From Liolophura sinensis (lineage: Eukaryota > Mollusca > Polyplacophora > Chitonida > Chitonidae): a stretch of 64,000 bases of DNA. The stretch is from contig NC_088295.1 in assembly GCF_032854445.1 (NCBI RefSeq), positions 93,119,805 through 93,183,804 of the forward strand. The letters are read 5' to 3'. Below the pieces are notes generated by a model. That model ran no database searches and was not told where the DNA came from. It saw only the letters and a list, made by a program, of their open reading frames with translations. The position numbers and the translations under genes were made by a program. Below are positions 52,701 through 62,429 of this stretch, in pieces. Positions within the stretch are counted from its first letter, which is position 1; each line of letters starts with the position of its first letter.

Positions 52701-55670
52701 CAACAAAGTAATCTTTGGAGGAGTCCGTCTGTTGACAGACCAAATTTTGACCTGTACATTGTAAGACATCGACACCACAACAAAGTAGTCTATTGAGGAA
52801 TCAGCCTGATGAGAGACCAAAGAGTGACCTGTAACGTGTAAGACATCGACACCACAACAAAGTAGTCTATTGAGGAGTCCGTCTGATGACAGACCCAATA
52901 GTGGCCTGTACACTGTAAGACTTCGACACGACATAAAAGTAATCTATTGGGGAATCAGTCTGATGACAGAACAGATAGTGACCTGTAACGTGTAAGACAT
53001 CGACACCACAACAAAGTAGTCTCATGAGGAGTCCGTCTGATGACGGACCCAATAGTGACCCTCATTCTTTCGACACCACCACAAAGTAATCTATTGGGGA
53101 ATCAGTCTGATGAGAGACCAAAAAGTGACGTGTACACTGTAAGACATCGACACCACAACAAAGTAATCTATAGAGGAGCCCGTCTGATGACAGACCAAAT
53201 TGTGACCTTTACCCTGTAAGACATCGACACCACAACAAAGTAGTCTATTGAGGAGTCCGTCTGATGAGAGACGAGAGAGTGACCTGTAAACTGTAATACA
53301 TCAACACCAGAAGAAAGTAATCTATTAGGGAATCAGTCTGATGAGAGACCAGGGAGTGACCTGTAACGTGTAAGACATTGACACCACAACAAAGTAGTCT
53401 ATTGAGGAGTCCGTCTGATGACAGACCAGAGAGTGACCTGTACCCTGTAAGAGATCGACACCACAACAAAGAAATCTTTTGAGTAGTCCGTCTGATGAGA
53501 GACCAGAGAGTGACCTGTAACGTGTAAGACATCGACAACACAACAAAGTAGTCTATTGAAGAGTCCGTCTGATGACAGATCCAACAGTGACCTTTACTCT
53601 GTGAGACATCGACACCACAACAAAGTAATCTATTGCGGAATCAGTCTGATGAGAGACCAGGGAGTGACCTGTAACGTGTAAGACATTGACACCACAACAA
53701 AGTAGTCCATTGGGGAATCAGTCTGATGAGAGACCAGGGAGTGACCTGTAACGTGTAAGACATCGACACCACAACAAAGTAATCTATTGGGGAATAGGTC
53801 TGATGAGAGAACAGAGAGTGACCTGTAACGTGTAAGACATCGACACCACAACAAAGTAGTCTATGGAGGAGTCCTTCTGAGGACAGACCAAATATTGTCC
53901 TTTACCCTGCAAGACTTCGACACCACATCAGAATAATCTTCTGAGAAGTCCTTCTGATGACAGAACAGAGAGTAAACTGCACCCTTTAAAACATCGACGC
54001 CACAAGAAAATAGTCTATTGAGGAGTCCGTCTGATGACAGACCCAATAGTGACCTTTACTCTGCAGGACATCAACACCACAACAAAGTAATCTATTGGGG
54101 GAATCAGTCTGATGAGAGACCAGAGAGTGACGTGTAACATGTAAGGCATCGACACCACAACAAAGTAGTCTATTGAGGAGTCATTCTGATGACAGACCAA
54201 ATAGTGACCTTTACTCTGTAGGACATCGACACCACAACAAAGTAATCTATTGCGGAATCAGTCTGATGACAGACCAGAGATTGACCTGTAACGTGTAAGA
54301 CATCGACACCACAACAAAGTAATATAATGGGGAGTCCGTCTAATGACAGACCCAATAGTGGCTTTTAACCTGTAACATATCGACACCACAACAAAGCAGT
54401 CTTTTGAGAAGTCCGGCTGATGACAGACCAAATTGTTACCTGTACTCTGTAAGACATCGACACCACAACAAAGTAGTCTATTGGGGAAACAGTCTGAAGA
54501 GAGACCAGAGAGTGACCTGTAACGTGTAAGACATCGACAACACAACAAAATAATTTTTTGAGGAATCCGTCTGATGACAGAACAGAGAGTGAACTGTACC
54601 CTGTAAGAAATCGACACCACAACAAAGTAATCTATTGGGGAATCAGTCTGATGACAGAACAGAGGGTGACCTGCAACGTGGAAGACATTGACACTACAAC
54701 AAAGTAATCTACTGAGGAGTCCGTCTGATGACAGACCCAATAGTGGTCTTTACCCTGTAAGATATCGGCACCACATCAAGGTAGTCTTTTGAGGAACTTA
54801 TCTGATGACAGAACAGAGAGTGAACTGTACTCTGTAAGACATCGACACCACAACAAAGGTACTCTATTGAGGAGCTTGTCTGATGGCAGACGATAGTGAC
54901 CTGTATCTGTAGGACATCCGCACTACAACAATGCAGTCTACTGAGTCACATCTGATGTCAGGCCGGAGAGTGACCTGTACTCTACGACATGGACGACATG
55001 GACAGCACAACAGGGCAGTCTATTGACAAGCTCATCTGTGACCTGTATCCTGTAAGACAAGGCGGTCTATTGAGGTGTCCGTCTCATGACAGACAATAGT
55101 GACCTGTAACCTGAAAAACATTGACTCCACAACAAGGCAGTCTATTGAGGAGTCGGCCTGATGACAGACCAGAGAGTGATTTGTTCCTTGTAAGACAAGC
55201 CAGCCTATTAAGGAGTCCGTCTCATGACGGACGACAACAAAGCAGTCTGTTGAGGAGTCCATCCGATGAGCGACCAGAGTGTGACCTGTACTCCGTGGAC
55301 ATCGACATCACAACAAGACAGTCTATTGAGGTGTCTGTTTGACAAGAGACCAGAGATTGAAACGTAACCTGTAAGACATTGACACCACAACAAAGTAGTC
55401 TTTTGATGAGTCCATCTGATGAGAGACCGGAGAGTGACCTATCCCCTATACCACCTGGACACCACAACAAGACAGTCTGTTCGCCTGACGACAAACCAAA
55501 ATGACCTGTACCCTGTAAGACATGGACATCATAACAAGGGAGTCTGTTAAAGAGTCCGCCGGACGACATTCCAGTGAGTGATATATACCCTGTGAAACAC
55601 TGACACCACAGCAAGACAGTTTATTGAGTTGTACGTCTGATGATAGACAAGACAGACGCCTGTACCCTGT
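49786..55670. repeat. 77-bp intergenic minisatellite, ~5.9 kb
   Basis: About 76 copies of a 77-bp unit: TAGTGACCTTTACCCTGTAA, then GACATCGACACCACAACAAA, GTAGTCTATTGAGGAGTCCG and TCTGATGACAGACCCAA. Two sub-types (GAGGAGTCCGTCTGATGACA and GGGGAATCAGTCTGATGAGA) often alternate. A 157-bp double unit recurs nearly unchanged three times between 50758 and 51260. Most units carry the short inverted repeat GTCTGATGACAGAC. After 54850 the copies are increasingly diverged. Confidence 0.95.
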
Positions 55671-55679
55671 AGAATACCT

Positions 55680-56280
55680 ATAACAAATGTACAATGAACG
55701 CGCAGGATGAAACGTGAGATGGCTCAAGGTTCGCAGTGTTTTCGTAGTCACAGTGTACTTAAGGCAGAATGAAGGATCGACCATGGAAAACCAGAAGATT
55801 TTATTGGTCAGCAACATCCTCGTAGAGGCTGGGGAAGGGGCAATATGCTCCGTTAAAGCCTAAAAGTAGGAGAAACGGAAAACGGTCAGTGAATTATGTT
55901 AGTATATGGACACTTCACTCATTTCCACTTATCGCAAAAAAGCAAAACCATTATTTCTTATTTCTTCGGTGAAGTTTTGTTTCACCATAGTTTAAATATT
56001 CTTACAACATTTATTCAAGAAATAAAGCGCTTACTAACCACAATGACCCGTAGCCCAAAGCTAAGTCGGTGGAACTAACGTAATGCCCAACTTTGCTTTA
56101 ATCTAATCCACGCGTACAATTCACTAAGAATAACAGCTCAAACCCTACCTTACATTAATATCCAGCAATTCACGAAAACGCCCGAAATGTAAATATGTCA
56201 AAGCCAACAACCCCTTTAGAACGTTGACGGTGTCAGAAGTCCTGTCGGGGCGTCCACGTGACCTTAGACCGATATACTTG
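55680..56280. other. Intergenic unique sequence
   Basis: AT-rich non-repetitive sequence. A minus-strand AATAAA (plus-strand TTTATT at 56010-56015) lies about 270 bases past the stop of the possible minus-strand exon described next. No other feature was recognised. Confidence 0.5.
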
Positions 56281-56553
56281 TTAAGGTAGGCACAAAGAGC
56301 CGAAACTGTTAAGGTCACCATCCCAGATTAGGCAGTCTTCATTGCACCCCTGCACCAGTGTCAGTGTTCTCACTGATCCATACAACGAAATATTCAGCCA
56401 TTTAATATGAAAACAACCTTCCATTTTTTCTCTCAAGGTGTCCTGTTTGATTTTGGCTGGCAGAGTGTATGTGAAATGTAGCCTGTTGTTCATGCCAACT
56501 GCTACACGTATTGTATATTTGAATCCAGCTATCTCGGGGTCTCGGACGCAGTC
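56281..56553 (-). CDS. Possible minus-strand terminal exon, hypothetical
   Basis: On the minus strand an open frame runs from an acceptor-like TGTCGCCTGCCAG (exon start 56553) to a TAA at 56281-56283. It reads QDCVRDPEIAGFKYTIRVAV, GMNNRLHFTYTLPAKIKQDT, MEGCFHIKWLNISLYGSVRT and ends NSFGSLCLP. It lies in unique DNA, has protein-like composition with several cysteines, and a minus-strand AATAAA follows. I recognise no family and could not find its upstream exon. It may be chance. Confidence 0.3.
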   Translation of the reverse strand, partial: DCVRDPEIAGFKYTIRVAVGMNNRLHFTYTLPAKIKQDTLREKMEGCFHIKWLNISLYGSVRTLTLVQGCNEDCLIWDGDLNSFGSLCLP

Positions 56554-57090
56554 TTGCACTGGCAGGCGACACAATCAGTAGAACCCGTTCTTACTCGTTC
56601 AAACTCCATGTAATCTAACAGGCTTTTGACTAAATCGACTTGTTTGACACGAGATTGGGAAGAGCTGGTGTCACTCAAGGGGGATACAGAATGCCCAGCC
56701 ACCATTCCAGGCCTGTCAAACTGCAGACAGATAGTTTGATGATTTGATGATTCCGATCATTAAAGGCGATGAAAATTGAAGAAGTTGAGTTTGGTGATCA
56801 AAGATCAGAAAATACACTCCACTAAGACCGAGCCACCTTTGAACCTGTGACGTCAGAGGGACACATTGTCGACAGGCATGTGGGGCTTCTCTATGTCTGG
56901 AACACAGACCACAGGAGACAATTACAACTAATTTCGAAATTATATAATGCCCATATGTGGCTTCCAACTGCAGTAAAGTTACATACATGGCCTAGAAAAA
57001 AGTCACAAATTGAGAAAATATGGACCAGATCTCATGAAAAACAACCTGCGATTATACGGAGGACTTGAACGTAGTCGTATGATACTTGGT
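56554..57090. other. Intergenic unique sequence
   Basis: Non-repetitive sequence up to the start of the 24-bp array. I searched it by eye for a Maelstrom HMG-box exon and found none. Confidence 0.5.
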
Positions 57091-57094
57091 AGCC

Positions 57095-58890
57095 TAATTC
57101 AGTTATAGCCCATGTCCTGGTTTGCCTTATAGCCCATGTCCTTGTTTGCCTTATAGTCCATGTCCTGGTTTTCCTTATAGTCCATGTCCTGGTTTGCCTT
57201 ATAGTCCATACCCTGGTTTGCCTTATAGCCCATGTCCTGGTTTGCCTTATAGTCCATACCCTGGTTTGCCTTACAGCCCATGTCCTGGTTTGCCTTATTG
57301 TCCATACCCTGGTTTACCTTATGGTCCATATCTTGGTTTGCCTTATGGTCCATCTCCTGGTTTGTGTTATAGTCCATACACTGGTTTGCCTTATAGTCCA
57401 TATCCTGGTTTGCCTTATAGCCCATGTCCTGGTTTGCCTTATAGTCCATGTCCTGGTTTACCTTATAGTCCATACCTTGCTTTGCTATATAGTCCATGTC
57501 CTGGTTTGCTTTATGGTCCATGTCCTGGTTTGCCTTATTCTGTATACCCTGGTTTGGTGTACACCCTGGTTTGCCTTATGTTGTATATCCTGGTTTGCCT
57601 CATGCTTTATACCCTGGTTTACCTTATGGTGTATACCCTGGTTTGCCTTATGGTGCATATCCTGGTTTACCTTATGCTGTATAACCAGGTTTACCTGATG
57701 TGGTATACCCAGGTTAGCCTTATGGTGTATACCCCGGTTGATACCCTGGTTTGCCTTATTGTGTATACCCTGGTTTACCTTGTGCTGTATAACCAGGTTT
57801 GCCTTATGATGTATACCCTGGTTTGCCTTATGGTGTATATCCTGGTTTGCCTTATGGTGTATACCCGGGTTTACTTTATGGGGTATACCTCAGTTGGCAC
57901 CCTGGTTTGCCTTATTGTGTATACCCTGGTTTACCTTGTGCTGTATAACCAGGTTTGCCTTATGATGTATACCCTGGTTTGCCTTATGGTGTATATCCTG
58001 GTTTGCCTCATGGTGTATACCCTGGTTTGCCTTATGGTGTATACCCTGGTTTACTTTATGGTATATATCCTTGTTTACCTGATGTGGTATACCCAGGTTA
58101 GCCGTAGGGTGTATACCTCGGTTGGTGTATACCCTGTTTTGCCTTATGGTGTATACCTGGTTTACCTTATGCTGTATAACCAGGTTTGCCTTATGCTGTA
58201 TACACTGGTTTACCGTATGGTGTATACCCTGGTTTAAGTGTATACCCTGGTTTACCTTATGGTGTATATCCTGGTTTAAGTGTCTACCCTGGTTTACCTT
58301 ATGGTGCATATCCTGGTTTACCGTATGGTGTATACCCTGGTTTAAGTGTATACCCTGGTTTACCTTATGCTGTATACCCTGGTTTACCTTATGGTGCATA
58401 TCCTGGTTTGCCTTATGGTGTATATCCTGGTTTAAGTGTATACCCTGGTTTACCTTATGGTATATATCCTGGTTTACCTGATGTGGTATACCCAGGTTAG
58501 CCGTATGGTGTATACCTCGGTTGGTGTATACCCTGGTTTGCCTCATGCTTTATACCCTGGTTTACCTTATGCTGTATAACCAGGTTTGCCTTATGCTGTA
58601 TAACCAGGTTTGCCTTATGCTGTATACCCTGGTTTACCTTATGGTGTATACACTGGTTTACCATATGGTGTATATCCTGGTTTAAGTGTATACCCTGGTT
58701 TGCCTTATGGTGTATACACTGGTTTACCATATGGTGTATACCCTGGTTTAAGTGTATACCCTGGTTTGCCTTATGGTGTATACCCTGGTTTACCATATGG
58801 TGCATATCCTGGTTTGCCTTATGGTGTATATCCTGGTTTAAGTGTATATCCTGGTTTACCTTATGGTGTATATTGTGTATACTATGTATA
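57095..58890. repeat. 24-bp minisatellite upstream of the MAEL exons
   Basis: About 74 copies of CCTGGTTTGCCTTATGGTGT ATAC. The first third uses ATAGTCCATGTCC in place of ATGGTGTATACCC. Some copies are replaced by a shorter CTGGTTTAAGTGTATAC unit, giving a 63-bp or larger mixed period. The eight-codon unit keeps frames open (371 codons plus at 57122-58237, PGLPYSPY repeats). Other frames are open too and no splice signals bound them, so I read the array as noncoding, probably in an upstream MAEL intron or intergenic. Confidence 0.93.
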
Positions 58891-59052
58891 TTGGGCTGTT
58901 TTTTTTTACAGGTTTGTTTTGTTACTTACTTTATGCTGCTTATGTCAGTTTACTTTATGCACCCCAATGAAATAGATTTTTATACCTTAAAGTAATTGGT
59001 AGTAATGTAAGTCTTAAATGTACATGTACAAGTATCTTTTCTAATTTTTCAG

Positions 59053-59199
59053 AAATTATGGATGAGTCCTTTTTCCTGATTAACATACAGACATTGTGTG
59101 AGACAGAGGAGGGGGACTTCTTACCTTGTGAAATAGCTTGTCTGGAGTTCAGTCTGGCTAAAGGAATTATCAAAACATTTCATAAATTTATAGATCCAG
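59053..59199 (+). CDS. MAEL: MAEL exon a
   Basis: Acceptor TTTTCTAATTTTTCAG, donor GTAAGA. The exon enters with two bases of a split codon and leaves in phase 1. It encodes IMDESFFLINIQTLCETEEG, then DFLPCEIACLEFSLAKGI and IKTFHKFIDP. An ATG at 59058 could in principle start translation, but the acceptor and the known family length argue for a continuing upstream exon. Confidence 0.9.
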
Positions 59200-62100
59200 G
59201 TAAGAAAATGTGGGAAATTCAAGAGGTGTGCATTTTGCATGGTTTGTTAAAACAGAACAAGGTTTTGAAGTTCACAGCACTTTCTATACAGTATTTTAGT
59301 GCCATTGTCATCACCAACACAAATTTTGTGAAGCTCACCGCTGCAGTCTAACTTTGTTTTTTCTAACAGGTAGAATCCCAATTGGCTTCAAGTACACCTG
59401 TAGGCAGAACAGTGAGTGGTTTTCTTGTTCATGTAGAATATCATATACTACTGTAGTAGATTAAACCTGAGTATTTATTGTTAATTTAATGGATGTGAGA
59501 TAAAAGCTCTGAGCAAGGCTTTCATTAGTGCACACGTTAGAATTAGAATACCATGAGCTCAATATAGGGAAGCGGTGATGTTTGCACGGTGTCTGATGTG
59601 TGTATGGACAGTACAGCTCAGGCTGTATGGACAGAATAACTCAGGCTGAAAGTCAAAACTAGGCAGGAGATCCTAGAGGTCTTGTACATAGTTTGTGGAG
59701 GGATTGTAGACAGTCAGTCACCTGCAGAGTCAGTGTGACTGATCACACCTGGTTGAGCACTGGTAGGCCTATGCGCTGGCTGTGGGAAGTTGACGACGGA
59801 AAATATAGTTCTTTGTTAGAATGATGTGAACGATTTTTGAAAGACTAACACATTACATGAAACTGAAGTAAAATATCTGATGTGAGTGTTTTTGATCGCA
59901 GAGTGGCAATCTTCTTTTAAGTAGTGATTTACGAGTGAGTTCATGCAAGATTTGTAATGGATCACCACGACTGCTAAAACTCGCTCAATGTCCCACAGCA
60001 AGTTAAATGATGGACAAATAACTTTCGCTGCTTCTTAGAAGATTTTTCCTTGTTGTGGAAGTCATTTGGTAGTGAAAAATTATCTGCCACTCAGTGATAT
60101 AGAACACTATAATGACACTTTGAAGCTGACACACTGTGCAACAACAATAACAGTGCGCTATTACAATATTACAATTATAATTTGATGTACAGAAGTGGTA
60201 AAACATAAAAACACGATACAGGACAAGTTAAATTTGGTCTGTATGACCCTTGAGAATTTATGGCTAGTACGAAACCACGTAGAAAAAGCGTCCACATAGT
60301 AAATGCATGAAGGGAAAAAATAGTGATTTGCTAGAACGGTTTGTCTCAAATAGAAATAATAATTTCTCATCTTCACAAGTACACTTTATTTGAATCTTTG
60401 GCCTTTCAGGCACATTGTACCTTAAATTTTGTCTTTTCTGACTCTCTGTTATACAACATACCTGCATGGAATTCATTCCACTTTGTTACTTTATGCTTCC
60501 CAATAAATGGTTTGTACCAAACACCCAGATGAATTCGGATGTCAAATTTTATTTGTGAACTTGAATAAAAGGTGAGGCCAAATGTATGTGAATAACATGT
60601 ACCTATACCAATAAACATATGGTTATGTTTACCAATAAACATATGGTTATGGTTCAAAATGTATGTGAATAACTTGTACCTATACCAATAAACATATGGT
60701 TATGTTTACCAATATACATATGGTTATGTTTACCAATAAACATATGGTTATGGTTCAAAATGTATGTGAATAACTTGTACCTATACCAATAAACATATGG
60801 TTATGTTTACCAATAAACATATGGTTATGGTTCAAAATGTATGTGAATAACTTGTACCTATACCAATAAACATATGGTTATGTTTACCAATAAACATATG
60901 GTTATGTTTACCAATAAACATATGGTTATGGTTCAAAATGTATGTGAATAACTTGTACCTATACCAATAAACATATGGTTATGAGATTTATGTTTTCAGT
61001 AATGTGTTGGTGTTTACTATACTTGTGTGAAAAAATACCATTGGATTATTGTAGGCTTAATCTGGGATTAAGATATAGACGTCTGTGTTAATCCCAGGCT
61101 TAATTAAAATATTTGGATGTGTCATGTAGAGACCTCGATGAAAAACCCAGTGACACTTTGCCAAAATTGAAGAACAATTAGCATGTTGTATTGGAGTAGG
61201 TAAATACTACTCACAAGTGTCAAACTTTATTAACTGACACACACTGAATGGTGTTGAAAATGGTAAACAGTAGGAATAAATTTATCGCTCAAAACTAGCG
61301 TAAATTAACTGTTTCTGTGTAAATCACTCTTCCGTACAACTGCCTAGGTGGCAATTGGGGCAGCAAATAAGCAAGTCTGTATAGAGAATCAGTGATGTTG
61401 GCTAATCATTAAAACCTTGTAACCACACCAGTCAGATTAAAAAGAAAATACACCAGCCATTTCGGGTTACTTGAAAACACCGGTAGCTGCGGCTCGGCCT
61501 GCATGTCCGTCCACCAAAAGTAGCGTACAGAGAAAGGTCTGCAGCCTGGTGATGCCCGATTCTGACATGAACGTCCAGGTATTTTTTTTTTTAGTTTTTT
61601 TTGACATGAGGCTTACACGATACTTGCAGTGATATGAAGACATGATGTTATTTAGATGTCACCTTTATACAAACACGACAAATGGTAACACGAGCGTGAA
61701 GGACCCCACAGAGGTATGGCCACACAAGACTGCTGTCTGCTGTTGTTGGGGCGAGGTTCTGGGGGGGGGGGGGGGGGGGGGGGGGTAAGTGTGTGCTATT
61801 GCGCATGCATTGTTCATAAGAAAGTCGTGTTGCTTTGTGATTTGATCAGATTTGGCCAGTTGACCAGAAAATGCCTGTTGTTTATGGTATAATATAAATG
61901 CTAAACCCCATCGACATCAGTTGATGATTTGATCGCATATTTACTCCCTGTAATCAAGTCGATTTTGTTGTGCAGAGGTAGGTTACACATTGCGAAATAA
62001 ACTTTTCACTTTTCACGGCTAGTATATGTTAAAATAGCTGAAACACAGGCCCCGCCTCTTCACTAGCAAACTAGACGGAACTATATTCACACCTTCCGAC

Positions 62101-62414
62101 GACAATCCTGCGTGCCACATCAAGTCTACGACACAGTAGAGGGTTTGTCACGCGCCAGTGGAGTGGTATTCATCTCGGAGTGCGATATGAGCGGTAAACA
62201 ATTGACTGAGCTGTAATGTATGTAACTTGTAGGTTGTTATTACTGGTGAATCAGAGGAAACTTGTGTTTCTTGTGCTTAGGTGAACTGACTCATCAGATT
62301 CCAGATGAAAACTTTGATAAGGTCCACATCCACTACAGTTGGATGTGGACACAGTTGAAGAACTTTGTGAAGCCCAACAGAGAGAAAGATGTGTACCCTC
62401 CTGTATACTGCAGG
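59053..62414 (+). CDS. MAEL: Maelstrom homologue, MAEL-domain exons (partial, both ends missing)
   Basis: Join of 59053-59199, 59370-59411 and 62281-62414, all GT/AG with agreeing phases (107 residues). The product matches the N-terminal half of the Maelstrom domain: a FFLINIQTLCET start, LPCEIACLEFSLAKGI, TFHKFIDPG, RIPIGFKYTC, ELTHQIPDENF and YPPVYCR. Maelstrom is a germline piRNA-pathway protein with an HMG box and an RNase H-like MAEL domain, needed for transposon silencing. The conserved Glu/His/His/Cys of the fold plausibly correspond to PCE, TFH, LTH and VYC here (inference). Upstream HMG-box exons were not found and downstream exons lie beyond the window. Confidence 0.9.
59370..59411 (+). 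CDS. MAEL: MAEL exon b (42-nt micro-exon)
   Basis: Acceptor TTTTTTCTAACAG, donor GTGAGT, phase 1 to phase 1. It encodes (G)RIPIGFKYTCRQN plus one base. It links IDPG of exon a to SELTHQIP of exon c, exactly where the family has a GxIPxGFxxxCxxxS(x)xTHxIP stretch. It is only 170 bases from exon a. Confidence 0.88.
59412..60585. other. Unique MAEL intron sequence
   Basis: Non-repetitive AT-rich sequence in the second visible MAEL intron. No exon or RNA gene was recognised. Confidence 0.6.
60586..60985. repeat. AATAAA-bearing tandem repeat in a MAEL intron
   Basis: Units of TACCAATAAACATATGGTTA TGTT (about 24 bp), in groups of two or three separated by GGTTCAAAATGTATGTGAATAACTTGTACCTATA-like spacers (written here as a motif from 60650 to 60685). 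Every short unit but one (60712, AATATAC) carries AATAAA in the sense orientation, so about ten canonical polyadenylation hexamers lie in the intron. Each also holds the palindrome CATATG. Confidence 0.92.
60986..62280. other. Unique MAEL intron sequence with homopolymer tracts
   Basis: Mostly non-repetitive. It includes an inverted repeat (CTGGGATTAA at 61062-61071 with TTAATCCCAG at 61088-61097), T-tracts near 61580-61600 and a run of about 28 G residues near 61760-61786. It ends in the exon c acceptor TTCTTGTGCTTAG. No exon was recognised. Confidence 0.7.
62281..62414 (+). CDS. MAEL: MAEL exon c
   Basis: Phase 1 to phase 0, acceptor GTTTCTTGTGCTTAG, donor GTAAGA. It completes Ser and encodes ELTHQIPDENFDKVHIHYSW, then MWTQLKNFVKPNREKDVYPP and VYCR. 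THxIPxxNF and YPPVYC are strongly conserved Maelstrom positions. The donor is followed within about 15 bases by the start of the 24-bp array. Confidence 0.9.
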
Positions 62415-62429
62415 GTAAGACCAGGGTAA

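Noticed and set aside
49786-55670. CRISPR-like regular repeats
   Set aside because: Units are contiguous 77-bp tandem copies without unique spacers, in a spliced eukaryotic genome. This is a minisatellite.
57122-58237. 371-codon plus-strand open frame with PGLPYSPY repeats
   Set aside because: It follows a 24-bp repeat, which keeps any stop-free frame open. Minus-strand frames are open over the same DNA and no start context or splice signal bounds it.
48911-59052. HMG-box exon(s) of Maelstrom upstream of 59053
   Set aside because: Looked for by eye in the plus-strand unique stretches and not found. They may lie in small exons that I missed, or the gene model may differ.
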